Source of the DNA: Hygrocybe punicea
Taxonomy: Eukaryota; Basidiomycota; Agaricomycetes; Agaricales; Hygrophoraceae
Length of the DNA stretch: 64,000 bases
Assembly: GCA_963556145.1 (NCBI GenBank)
Contig: OY744470.1
Coordinates: 3,720,001-3,784,000 of the forward strand
Direction: 5' to 3'
Below, piece after piece: positions 53,943-64,000 of this stretch. Each line of letters opens with the position of its first letter. Positions within the stretch are counted from its first letter, which is position 1. A program made the translations under genes and the position numbers. The notes under the pieces are model-generated. The model was given only the letters and a program-made list of their open reading frames with translations. It made no database searches and was not told the DNA's origin.

Positions 53943-54437
53943 CTACGGATCCGCATGATCTCCCACTAATTCCATGCCTGCGAAGAGCTCAATCCAGTCA
54001 CCCAGACGCTCCCGAATGAACGTTTGCAGATCCCAATGATCCACCGAGACTACATCGCGTTCGCCATTCCACAAGTATATGTCCGCGTCCACCATCTGAC
54101 CTTCCTCGCCCACGACAGTCACCTGGACTGGGGTGACTATGTACGCCTCGCCTTCGAAATCATCAAGCTTTTTCCGCTGGGACTTGTCCTGAGGGAAGAG
54201 CAGCAAACCGTCTACAATTATCGAGGTTTCGTCGTGCTTTATCAATGCAGGATAGTCTTTACCGAGCAGAGAGAAGCGTTCATAGCCTTTCAGTTCTGCA
54301 GGTTTGACGAGATGTGCCACAACATCGGTTTTCTGGGAATCTCCCGTTAGCGCCCAGGCTAGTAGCGGCATTGCGCGCAGCGTCCCATATAAGAAGAGTG
54401 GCCGAGGTTTACTGCATGTTTGAATGCCGGTGTGCAT
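53943..54437 (-). CDS. Gamma-glutamylcyclotransferase-like (AIG2-like) protein, 164 aa
   Basis: A single-exon ORF with ATG at 54437 and TAG at 53943-53945. The family's N-terminal motif FLYGTLRAMPLLAWAL and the acidic catalytic position in LDDFEGEAYIVTPVQV are present, and the length matches AIG2-like proteins. Members act on gamma-glutamyl peptides or related amine-linked substrates; the substrate here is unknown. The C-terminus ends in a charged tail without a targeting signal. The start follows the standard family layout, where YGTL lies about 15-20 residues in. Confidence 0.88.
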   Translation of the reverse strand: MHTGIQTCSKPRPLFLYGTLRAMPLLAWALTGDSQKTDVVAHLVKPAELKGYERFSLLGKDYPALIKHDETSIIVDGLLLFPQDKSQRKKLDDFEGEAYIVTPVQVTVVGEEGQMVDADIYLWNGERDVVSVDHWDLQTFIRERLGDWIELFAGMELVGDHADP

Positions 54438-54724
54438 GGAGAAAGATACTTATAGATCGCCTCGGGTAAAACACAGTTTGACTCACCAAATGCCTATCTC
54501 CTCCATCCACATTTCAAAATGAAATTTATGGTTCCTGGGAACCACACGTAATTGTACCCCAAACAACTCCCAGGAAGCAGAATTTTTATTTTTGACCTGT
54601 GTACAGTCCCACCTCAAAGCCATGAGCTGGCCAGGCCAGGCCCTTACAAGCCAAGCCCAGCTGGGCCATAGTGATGGCTTATGGCTCGGCCTGGGTGTTT
54701 GCAAGCTGCAAGCCAGGCTGGCTA
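54438..54724. other. Flank of foldback element
   Basis: GC-rich with repeated GGCCAGGCC and CCAAGCC words; no gene. Confidence 0.35.
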
Positions 54725-55833
54725 GTGTTGCCTCAACTCGGCTGGTCAGGAAAAGCTGATCCCGGTTCTGATTTTTTGGTGCACAATCAGCTGGGGAGAA
54801 AGCTGATTGTGCACCAAAAAATCAGAACTGGGATCCAGCTTTTCCTGACCAGACAATAGCTTAGTGTTGCCACAGCTATAGCTGATGTTTTATGAAAAAT
54901 TGCCTTTTTAGGCTAGTAAAATTAGCTAAAATTATGAAAATATTTGAGAAGATGGGCAAAGCCAAAAGCTGGGGGGTAACTTACAGCCATTTTCATCAAG
55001 GTGTGGAAACTCCAAAATTTGAAGGTGGCTGTGCATTTCCAAATATGTAGTCTGCCGAGATTCCATGTACAATTTTGTAGCGCCGACTAAACAGGACACT
55101 TTTGCTTGTTGGTCCAGCGCACGAGTAAGTGTAGATACAGAGAAGGCAATCTCTCAGTAATGGTACACTTTGTCCTGGATTTCATCAAGAAAGAGTGTTG
55201 GGGAGTTTTCGAGAAGGGAGATAATGAAAAGGATTGGAAGTGATGCCATATTTCCAGTGATCTGGAGGGCATGGTATACTGATGACTTCCTGATACCAAG
55301 TACCTTACAGATCCTGTTGACAGACATATTGTAATGGTGCAGTGGGAACAAGCCTGCCATGTCGAGCATTTAGAGTACTTAGTCGGTGCTACAAAATTGT
55401 ACACGGAATCTCGGCAGACTACATATTTGGAAATGCACAGCCACCTTCAAATTTTGGAGTTTCCACACCTCGATGAAAACGGCTGTAAGGGTGCTAAGAA
55501 TTTGGTGCCCAATCTTCAGAGTTATTCAACCATAGCTGTTGAGCCTAGCCAGCTATCGTCCAACAGCTATCCCTGAAGAACCCTGAGAATTGAGCCCCAA
55601 ATCCTTAGCACCCTTAAGTGACCCCTCAGCTTTTGGCTTCGCCCATCTCCTCAAATATTTTCATAATTTTGCCTAATTTTACTAGCTTAAAAAGGCAATT
55701 TTTCAAAAAACATCGGCTATAGTCGTGGCAACACTACAATAGCTACAAATATCAGCTGGGGAGAAAGCTGATTGTGCACCAAAAAATCAGAACCGGGATC
55801 AGCTTTTCCTGACCAGCCGAGTTGAGGCAATAC
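54725..55833. mobile_element. Foldback Tc1/mariner-type element with very long inverted arms
   Basis: The ends GTGTTGCCTCAACTCGG (left) and the inverse of GTATTGCCTCAACTCGG (right) are flanked by TA. Inverted similarity extends through most of the element: 54725-54790 matches 55765-55833, about 54895-55000 matches 55600-55720, and 55000-55090 matches 55378-55470. The left arm also contains an extra inverted copy of its own end (54797-54853), so it folds on itself. The unpaired centre holds a transposase fragment. It is non-autonomous. Confidence 0.82.
55154..55369 (-). pseudogene. Tc1/mariner transposase N-terminal fragment
   Basis: The 71-residue frame reads NMSVNRICKVLGIRKSSVYH and then SLLENSPTLFLDEIQDKVYH. 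HTH followed by LLE(x)SPTL(x)LDEIQ is the typical N-terminal and linker region of fungal Tc1-like transposases. A stop follows and no DDE region is present. Confidence 0.65.
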
Positions 55834-56019
55834 TATGTCAGGCCATGGCCTGGTACCCATAATTAATTAATACAATATATTTATCCATTCCACTGTCGCA
55901 AGTCCTCCTTCACTGTCACCCAATGGCTGGAGCACGAATCCCTGTCCCAGCCATTATCTTTACCTGCGGTGTCACTTTTACCCCCTCTCATTGGTCTGCT
56001 ACTAACTTCACCTTGCAAG

Positions 56020-56331
56020 ATGCCACCCACTATCAAGGACATCAAGCTTCTTGTCAAGAAAATAACAATGCTCTTGAACCCCTTAACCCCCTCTGTTCCA
56101 AAGGGAAATACAAAAGACAAGATCTGGTCTGTCATGTTGAGACAGGAAGGTGAAATGGCATTTGAAACATTCAATAAACACTTTGATGCCCTTTTTGTGG
56201 AGGATTGTCGCAACTCGGAAGGCCAACTGCACTATATCTGCCAAGGAAAAAGTGGGATGGGTGTGGTCTGCTCATATCTTAAGAAAATTGACTGGCCTCA
56301 AGACTTCCCCCTTAGTGAATGGCACAGGTAA
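56020..56331 (+). pseudogene. Fragment of an agaricomycete repeat-associated protein
   Basis: ATG 56020 opens a 103-residue frame (MPPTIKDIKLLVKKITMLLN ... MAFETFNKHFDALFVEDCRN ... GKSGMGVVCSYLKKIDWPQD). The composition is protein-like, and a similar FNKRFDALFGEDC / GK(x)GMG(x)VCS(x)L pattern occurs in unnamed agaricomycete proteins, as far as I recall. It stops at TAA immediately before CCC/GGGT-rich repeats and is probably truncated. Confidence 0.4.
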
Positions 56332-56367
56332 CCCCTGGGTAATTCCAGGGGTGCCCATACCCATACC

Positions 56368-56410
56368 CATTGAAAACCCGTACCTGCCCTGGGGGTATGG
56401 GTTTTCAATG
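56368..56410. repeat. Hairpin with 17-bp arms
   Basis: CATTGAAAACCCGTACC pairs with its inverse at 56394-56410 with one mismatch and a 9-nt loop, inside a stretch (56330-56500) rich in ACCCATGGGT words. It may be part of a small hAT-type MITE. Confidence 0.65.
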
Positions 56411-56626
56411 AGTCCCTGATTTCTGACCCTAGGGTCACCCGGGACCTGCACCCACCATGGGTAACCCATGGGTCTCACCCATTTATCACCCTGCCCATGT
56501 TACCATTTGACCTCGCGACAACGGACATGCGTCAATTGACGCAACACTGGTGGACACGAGGTGAAGGGGGTGGTGGTGGTCGGACACTCTGGCCCATCGT
56601 GGACCAGTATGCGGGGAGCCTGGGAT

Positions 56627-59600
56627 TAGGGTATAACATGGGTTCGGGTTTACCCGAGGGTTCCCTATAATGGGTGCCGCGGTTCCGGGTATGGGTTGCC
56701 GATTCAGCACCCCAGGCAATACCGTACCCGAAATCGCGGTTCTCCGGGTTTCACGGGTTCCCACGCCTGACTTCGACAATTCCCCGTGTTTCATTGCTCT
56801 CCGTTGATGGGTCCAATTCATTCAGCATCGTCGACCATGCTGCCCTCCCACTTCTCAAAATCCCGTCTGCAAATCCCGTTCAGTATTCGCTTCGATGTTG
56901 TTAGTCGTTGCAACACACTCATGGATCCATCGGGCAGTATTTTTTTTGATCTGCGGATCAGTCCAATCTCTGTGCGTATAAAGTCTCCTCCTTTTTCTCT
57001 CTCCCATATCTCTTACCCACCATGCCCACCGCCAAAAAGACCCCTTCCGAATCCACGTCTGCTAAACGCGCTCAAAAGAGCGTTACTACTCCTTCGCTTC
57101 ACAGGACTCCCTCAACTCACTCGATCTTGTCTACCACATCCCAGCCTCCCGATGATCCGATCGAGGTCGATTCCGATACTGAGAAGTCTGACAGTGAGAA
57201 GCCCGATAGCCCGGAAGAAGAACTCGGTAAGTGCTCACCTTCTGCTGATTAGAGTCTTACGAGCTTCGGATTCAGCTAAAGCAAAACTAACATGGCGCTC
57301 GCCAATCTATCAATTCTTCAAAACCGATGTCACCATCAAATACGACGACCAGAAACGTCTCTACCATTGGTTCCGCTGCGCAGCCCGGGTCTGTAAAGGT
57401 GGTGGAGGCGTACGGCGTTATCAGGACAAGAAGGACAAGTCCTCCACCGGAAACCTCAGACATCACGCCGAAAGGTGCTGGGGTCTAGAGGCTGTCCAGA
57501 ATGTTTCCACTCTGGGTGCAAAGGAAACGTCCTCGAATGGTTCCATCTTCGCCTCGTTTGCCAGACAAGGCCAGAAGCCTGTGAACGTCTCTCATCGCTC
57601 TCACACGAATGCTGAAGCACGGTACGTTATATTTGTGGCATATGGGTATCTAACAATTTCCTCTTTAGTGCTCATCTCGTCAAGTGGGTCACGGAGAGCA
57701 GGCGTCCTGCAAACATTGTGAACGACCCTGAACTCCAGGAACTCCTTACGGCTGGTCGACCCAAGCTCGAGCTTCCCTCACCGATCACTGTTGCACGCGA
57801 TGTCAAGGCTGCTTTCGAGAGGTGCAAAGATCGCGTTGCCAAATTACTACAGGTAAAACATCCGTTCAGACATATCGCAGCTCACGAATTTCTCAAACAG
57901 GACCACCCTGGACGCTTGCATTTTGCCACCGATGCCTGGACGTCACCAAATCACCGTGCTTTCGTTGCGTGGACCGTCCACCTTGAGCATCAAGGCCACA
58001 TGCTCGGATTTCTGTTGGACACCGTCGAGGTGCCTGAGTCTCACACTGGAGCGACATTGGCACGGGAATTCCACAATATGTTGGTTCGTTTTGGGTTGGA
58101 GAACAAAGTACGAGCAATAGATGAACTTTCTGCTAACCCGCTGATTTATCATTGCTAGATCCTGACATTCAACGGCGACAATGCCTCCTGCAACGACAAG
58201 CAGACCACCTGTCTTGCTGCCAAAGCCAACTCTTTCGAGGAGTACAATCGAGTTCGCTGTTTTAACCATACAGTGCAACTTTCGGCCAAAACACTCATCA
58301 AACCTTTCAACGCGGGCCTGGGTGCCGCATCGCCTCTGGCTTCTGATGAGGAGGGTGAAGATGTTGATGTTCTTGATGTCTACGCAGCCGTGAATGAGGA
58401 CGAGGAAGGAGAATCTGATGAAATCCGCGAAGACGAAGACGATGATGGGGTGGATGAGTTGCAGGAATTGACTGAGCGCGAGCGTGAACAGTTGTTGGAG
58501 GACACGGCTGCAGTCCGTGAAACCGTTACCAAGGTATGTTACCTGCATTTCCAACAAGGACATCACTAACGCCCAGCAGATCCGGAACCTGTCCTTCGCT
58601 ATCATTCATTCAACTACCATCGCTCTTCCGGCCTGGCGATCCATCTGCACCGCCAAAGGGCTCAAACCCAATCTCATTCCACGTGATGTCGTCACACGCT
58701 GGAACTCGACATATGATATGATGTGCTTTGCCCTGAGGTATCGCATTGCCATTGACGCTATCACTGCCGACAAGGCACTTAAGCTGCGCAAATATGAGCT
58801 TGTGGACGATGATTGGGCAATCATTCAGGATCTTGTGGCCGTCCTCGAGGTGAGGCATTTATCTTATCTATGTAGCGATGTACTCTAATGGTATACAGCT
58901 TTACAAAAAGGCGACAATATTCTTCTCAAGTGATGTAGCTAGCGTTGCTGCTGTGATTCCGGCCATAGACAAGCTCGAAAGTAATCTCAATGCACACACG
59001 GGGAAAACATACCATCCGGCAATCCTCGCTGCCATGAAGTTGGCTCGCAAGAAGATCAATCGGTACTACTCTCTCACAGATCTTTCCAGCGTCTACAGGA
59101 TCTCTATGGGTGAGTGTTTGGCCTGTTTCTTTACTGCTGACTACAATTTCCTTCTCAGTGCTTCATCCTGGTCTAAAGCTCGAGTATTTCCGTCAGCAAG
59201 AGTGGGAGGAGGAGTGGATCGAGACTGCCAAAAACTTAGTTCGAGACGAGTTCAACCGCAATTATTTGAAGAACGTTGGTGATCCCAACTCGGCATCCGA
59301 GACTGGTGATGTATGTTTGTCACCATTTTATCGGTCAAGGCTAATGTGTGACGATGTCAGGGCTCTGGCGGTGATAACGATTTCAGCAATATCTCTGTTA
59401 AGAATGTCGCAAGGGCTCGGGATGAGTATGAGGAATACTTGCGTCATCCGGTTGAGAATGTCAAAGACCCACTTGCATGGTGGTATGACAATCGTTTCAT
59501 TTACCCTAACTTATCTAGGATGGCTCTCGACTATCTCAGCGCCCCTGCCACATCAACAGCGGTTGAGCGAGTTTTTTCACAGGGTCGTGGTCTTCTCAAT

Positions 59601-59986
59601 TTCACGCGAAACCGACTCACCCCTGCATCCATTCGTGCTAACCTCTGCCTCGGCGACTGGTGCCGCAAAGGCCTTGTGGAGATGGCGGATCTACTGGCAG
59701 CAGTCAGGGAGAAGAAGAGGAAACGGGCTGAGTCTGATGTTGAAGAGACCGAAGAACCCCCCCCCGTAGCATAGATATATTGTCCCGCCCCCCGTCTTGC
59801 AATGAAAACCCGCGGTAATGTCTGCAGTTACCGAGTTTGATGCGGTTACCGAATTGGAACCGGTTACCTTGAGAACCCATGCTAAACGGGTAAGGTTCAG
59901 GTTGAGACCCGTTCCGGGTGCGGTTTCAAAGGGTTCGGGTCCGGTGTTCTAAAAAGTGACCCGGGGGTTACCCGTGTTATACCCTA
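56627..59986 (+). mobile_element. hAT-2: complete autonomous hAT transposon
   Basis: The element is 3,360 bp. It starts TAGGGTATAACATGGGT and ends with the inverse of TAGGGTATAACACGGGT. The 8-bp duplication CCTGGGAT lies at 56619-56626 and 59987-59994. Subterminal regions are full of GGGTT and ACCCG words. It carries one intact multi-exon transposase. Its TIR differs from that of hAT-1, so the two belong to different families despite related transposases. Confidence 0.95.
57022..59774 (+). CDS. hAT transposase (hAT-2), 9 exons, about 787 aa
   Basis: Exons 57022-57226, 57276-57621, 57669-57852, 57901-58107, 58159-58533, 58580-58849, 58899-59109, 59159-59310 and 59361-59774 join in phase. The BED finger (FRCAARVC ... 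HHAERC) follows a Ser/Thr/Pro-rich leader. The core has FATDAWTSPNHRAF, then GDNASCNDK and RWNSTYDM. The hAT dimerisation domain reads DYLSAPATSTAVERVFSQGR followed by SIRANLCLGDWC. It shares most exon borders with hAT-1 but has two more introns. An acidic insertion (around residues 395-450) lies before TREREQLLEDT-like helix. No lesion found. Confidence 0.93.
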
Positions 59987-60024
59987 CCTGGGATGAGTCT
60001 TGAGCCCCAGAAATGGGAGCGCGG

Positions 60025-60181
60025 TGTAGTAGGGACTAGGGTCCCTACTACGTGCCTCAGTGGTCTTGGGTGGTGTGACAAGCTGAAGTCTCATAAGCTA
60101 TCTACACAAATGGTAATCCTACAGATCGTGGGAACAATCACGTGATCTACTAGTAGTAGTGGGGCACTACCCACTACTACA
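60025..60181 (-). repeat. LTR (3' end for minus-strand element)
   Basis: 157 bp, TGTAGTAG...CTACTACA. Confidence 0.85.
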
Positions 60182-60859
60182 TGTACCCCCCTCGAAAAAA
60201 ACAGTGGCATCCTCGCCACTGAAGCCTGAAAACCAAAACCAAAACACAGAAAAACTCTGTAGACTCTAACTCAAAACTCCAACTCCATCGAGGTCTTATG
60301 AAATGCTGCCAACAGTGGTATGCCCCCCAGTGGACGCCACCACCAGCTCAAGATGCTGCCTGCTGACCAAATCGCCTGTGCTCAGAGTGTAACTCGCGAA
60401 AAAACGTGGAGGACCTTAGAGTGTGATGGTGTGGCATTAGGTGGGGGTGTGGAGATGCATGGATCTGGGTGAACGCAGGTAGGGGGGAAAACCAGGTATT
60501 GATGGTAAAGACATGGAAAGGCTCTGGGGATCTCAAAATGGCGGAGGTAGCTCGTGTGGGGTGGCAACAGGATACTTGATGCTTTAGGACATAGAACGGG
60601 GTCACGGTGATACACAGAGAGAGAGTCTAAGTGTGTTGTGCAAGGACTGATCCAAGGGAGGTCTCGAGCTCAGCAGAGATGGGGGAAAAAGGGGAATCTA
60701 ATCTTCTTGTTTGTACTTGTTGTGCTACAATAAGTACATAACAAAAACTAACTAATAAAAATAGGTAAAATAGGTGATTCGGACCTCAGACACGCAGCAT
60801 GCATATCAACGGGGATTCGAGGAAATATCTAAAATTGGTGCTTTGCGGTGCGGGACGAG

Positions 60860-61330
60860 GACGTGTACGTTCATGTGGGTGGATGACGAAAAGCTGGGGT
60901 TGGCTAACGATGACGCGGCGGGTCTGTGGGGTGGCCATAAAGGCTGGTGACCGTTCATTTGGGACAGTGCGAGTGAATGGGGATGTCCGGTGCATGGAAC
61001 GGGGGTTCATTGGGCTGAGCGCATGTGCTGAAGGGCCTGGGTACACGAAAAACAGGGGTATACTAACAGTGGCACGGTGGGTCCGTGGGGTGGCCATGAA
61101 GGCCGGCGTTCGTTCGTTTTGGGACTGTATGAGCGAACGGGGATGTTTGGTACATCGAACGAATGCCTTTGGGGTCGGTTGTGTAGGCTAGAGGGCTTGG
61201 TTATGTGAAAATGGGGGATGAGGGCATGGTGACGTGGCAGTGGCCGTAAAGGCTGGCGAGCATTCATTCGGGATGGTATGAGCAAATGGGGATGTCTGGT
61301 ACGTCGAACAAGGGTTCGTGAGGTTGGTAG
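60860..61330. repeat. Three degenerate tandem units inside the short LTR element
   Basis: The block GTGGCCATAAAGGCTGG recurs at about 60931, 61090 and 61240, each followed by a GTTCATT-type stretch and GAATGGGGATGTCCGGT-type sequence. The period is 150-159 bp with 20-30% divergence by eye. Confidence 0.7.
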
Positions 61331-61837
61331 GGTGGACCAAAGGACTTGGGTATCTGAAAAGCGGGGGCGAGACATTTCTTGAGGTGGTGTACTGTGGGGG
61401 CTACTTCTTGGGTGTTGTGGACTTTGTTGTTTTTTTGAAAAAAAAAGGGTGTCGTCAGCTCTGCAAAGGTGATGGACTATTAAACAACAGTACGGGGAGT
61501 TGAATGCATGCCTGTGGGGCTATGAGTGAGGAAGACGGGACAGCTTGAGATGGTGATGCCGGCTGTGTGCGGATTGGCCGTTTTGGTTTGAAAATGGAGG
61601 CTGCGGTGGTTCTGTCAGACGCGAGGGCTCGCGGAGTATCTGGCGAGGATGTGGGTGGCTGTGTAGCTGGGCATGGACGAAATATGGGGGTTGTCCTGCA
61701 ACTGCCAGTGGGTGGTGAGACCATGTGAAAAAACTGTAAGGGCGAGAAAACTAGTAGAAAAGCTCAAAAAAGGCTCAAAAAAGCCAGGGGTTGGTGAGAA
61801 AGGCAAAGGTGAGATGAATCACACTCTCATCACCAGG

Positions 61838-61994
61838 TGTAGTAGGGACTAGGGTCCCTACTGGGTGCCTCAGTGGTCTTGGGTGGTGTGACAAGCTGAA
61901 GTCTCATAAGCTATCTACACAAACGTTAATCCTACAGATCATGGGAACAGTCACGTGATCTACTAGTAGTAGTGGGGCACTACCCACTACTACA
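61838..61994 (-). repeat. LTR (5' end for minus-strand element)
   Basis: 157 bp, near-identical to 60025-60181. Confidence 0.85.
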
Positions 61995-64000
61995 GTGGGT
62001 GTAGCCCACACTCCCATTGTCCTTCTTGGTGCCATTGTCCTTGGTGCCTACCTCGTGAATGACGTCTATGCATCAGTCGATGCATCATGGCATGTTCACG
62101 AGATATTGTAACAACCTATTCATTCAAGTATTAGCATGGATGACGGGACAGGGACACATACCAAGAGGCCAGGCAGTGGGTGCACCACCCACCTGGCCAT
62201 TGCCCTCATTCGCAGTTGTCCACCTTATGCCCCGATCGCGTTGTTGGTGGTTGTGGTAATGGTGGTGGTCATGGTGGTGGCCATGGTCATTATCGTTGTC
62301 ACTGTCGTTGTCGCCATTGCCATTGTCGTTCACCTGCTGCCATCCTCGTTTTCGTCCTCATTTTTATTCGCGTAGTTATATTTTACCTGTAAGATTCATT
62401 AGAATAATATAAAAAACTCAATAAGAATGAGAAACTTACCTGCTGGTGATGGTTGAGTGATGCGTTAAAGCTCGCATCAACCACGTGACTTAAAAGTCAC
62501 AGGTAACCCATTATGGGTATGGGTACAGCCATGGGTCACAAAAGTGTGACCCGGACCTGAACCCATGGCTAAACCCGTGGCAAAACCCATGGGTTTACCC
62601 ATACCCATGCCATTCACTATTCCCCCTTGAACTTGTTGAAATAAAACTGAAACCAGTGTTGGGGAAGTTTGGTTTGGTCCGGTTTTGGGCCTTTTTGCCC
62701 CAAACTGAAACTGAAACAGATGTAAACTGTTTACATCAGTTTGGTTTCGGTCCAAATGTGGGCTAGACCACAAACCATGTGAGCTGGGGGCCCTCACTCC
62801 AATCTGACCTCACAAGAGTGTCGCACACATCAATCGATGTGGCCAGCCTCATTACAAGGTGGGATTTGGGATTGGGTGGGCTGCATGGTGTAGATGCGGG
62901 TTCAGGGTGGCTTTGGAAGATAAGATCCTAACCTAGGGGTGTCAGCGTGAAAGTGACGGTGGATAATCAGTGTCAGGGATAATAAATGAAGTGGAAATGG
63001 AAGTAAAATAAAGCCGCCGTGTAAAACTGGACAAATAATAACAAACCTGGTGATGAATGGAATGAAAACAGATAAATAACAATGAACCTGACGATGCTGA
63101 TGATGTCGGGTACAGTGGGTCAGGTTGGGTCGGGTTGGAAACAATGAATGAATAATGGAACAACAATAAGGATGATGAAGTGAACCATAAAAATCTAAGG
63201 GTCTACAAGAATGAGCATTTGAAGGGATTAAAGATGATTCTGACTATGAGGAAATGGGGACTAAGGGTATCTCCTTTTTTTTGTATGGTCGTTGGGGACT
63301 GTTTTTATAGTACATGAGTGAGTAGTCTACTTTCGGACATGTCTATTTTGGCCAATGGAAAACTACAAAGAGAAGTTGGAATGGGGTTGTTAAGAGGGTT
63401 GCGATGCGACGAAGACAGGAAAATGGAAGGGAAAACAAATATCCAAGGAAAAGATCTAAAATGTCCTACATATCTCCATAAGGACAAGGGGATGCATATA
63501 TTGGGCAAGTCCGAAGTCGGGAATCGAGTCCGATGAGATCCATCTCCAATAATTGGAACTCTGGGGCTTATGAGGCTGCTGGATTTGGTCTGAAAGCGGC
63601 TGTGACAAAGCGGCATATGTCAGGTCACGTTGGGTCACGTCATGTTGGGTTACGTCAGGTTGGAATGGGAGTCATTTGGAGGTGTTGGGTTCGTCTGGAT
63701 TCATGAGATATTGAGGATATGGACTCAGAGGGACATTGAGTCTCTACAATGGCTCTGTCCAAGCAAAACACACATGTTGAATGTGTGTGTTCCGCCTCGG
63801 CTGTTGTTGATTAGGTCTGGTGGTGGTGGTGGTGATGCCCTGATGCGTCAGACACATTGTGCATGTGATGATGGGCATATTGGACCCATGTTGGTCCTGT
63901 ATTGTTTGTTTTCGGTGGACATGTGGTGGTGGTGGCATACAAGCCCCTTTGTGTGGGTGTCCTGACATGTCATGTGTGTTGTACATGTGATGACAGGTGG
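61995..64000. other. Two kb without a supported gene; low-complexity tracts
   Basis: Contains a GGTGGT/CATGG-rich tract at 62240-62330, an ACCCATGGGT-rich stretch at 62495-62620 like that at 56330-56500, and a perfect 19-bp palindrome GATGTAAACTGTTTACATC at 62719-62737 framed by CCAAACTG / CAGTTTGG. TGGGTCACGT repeats lie at 63620-63660. ORFs here are short and without domains. Confidence 0.45.

Larger units (their letters stand above)
60025..61994 (-). mobile_element. Short LTR element without pol (TRIM/LARD-like, copia-type signals)
   Basis: Two 157-bp direct repeats (60025-60181 and 61838-61994) start TGTAGTAG and end CTACTACA, the TG...CA inverted ends of LTRs. On the minus strand the internal side of the right LTR has CCTGGTGATGAGAGTG, similar to a copia-type tRNA primer site, and GAGGGGGGTACA abuts the left LTR, a good polypurine tract. 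The 1.66 kb interior has no reverse transcriptase or integrase ORF, so the element depends on others. No clear target duplication was seen. The two LTRs differ at a few bases, indicating some age. Confidence 0.8.

Noticed and set aside
60799..61191. 130-residue ORF in the short LTR element
   Set aside because: It is produced by GC-rich tandem repeats and has no domain.

Overview
The window is a piece of a filamentous-fungal chromosome, almost certainly from an agaricomycete (Basidiomycota). The basis is the short, dense spliceosomal introns (mostly 42-90 nt), several very small exons, fungal 7TM, TmpA-like and small multi-TM protein families, and the transposon mix (hAT, pogo/Tc1, a tyrosine-recombinase retrotransposon, gypsy). 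No tRNA, rRNA or CRISPR was found.

Layout. 1-3808 is the 5' part of a minus-strand Ty3/gypsy element (LTR, PBS, Gag-protease ORF running off the window). 4089-9451 is a host gene cut by a complete 3.4 kb hAT element (4393-7837, 8-bp TSD, uninterrupted transposase model). 10111-15268 is a complete minus-strand tyrosine-recombinase retrotransposon with split direct repeats (A1-ORFs-B1-A2-B2) that look identical by eye. 16025-18756 holds two tandem copies of a small membrane-protein gene.

19149-39461 is mostly ordinary gene space: an Hrd3/SEL1L homologue (ER-associated degradation), a small conserved protein, a DEK_C/SWIB chromatin protein, a PTAR1-like prenyltransferase-alpha-repeat protein divergent from an oligoribonuclease (REXO2), a TmpA-like membrane oxidoreductase with 14 exons, a C2H2 transcription-factor-like protein, an unknown ORF and a 7TM protein. 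35.5-38.2 kb holds no gene I can defend.

40690-46453 is a second accessory block: remains of an AAA-ATPase-like gene, a complete pogo-like transposon with TA target sites, and a 1.0 kb Tc1/mariner-type element with 161-bp terminal inverted repeats. 46747-54437 returns to host genes: a conserved, probably mitochondrial protein with a poly-His tract, a 4-coumarate-CoA-ligase-like enzyme with a peroxisomal C-terminus, and a gamma-glutamylcyclotransferase-like protein. 54725-61994 is again transposons: a foldback Tc1/mariner-type element, a second complete hAT element of a different TIR family, and a short LTR element without pol.

The genes do not form a pathway. The most notable signals are the density of apparently intact mobile elements, the split-repeat retrotransposon whose recombinase ORF lacks an upstream ATG and has Gln for the box-II His, the host gene whose frame resumes across the hAT footprint, and exons of 8-21 nt together with GC-AG introns in host genes. 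Exon models were derived by hand from splice consensus and reading phase and have not been tested against transcripts.
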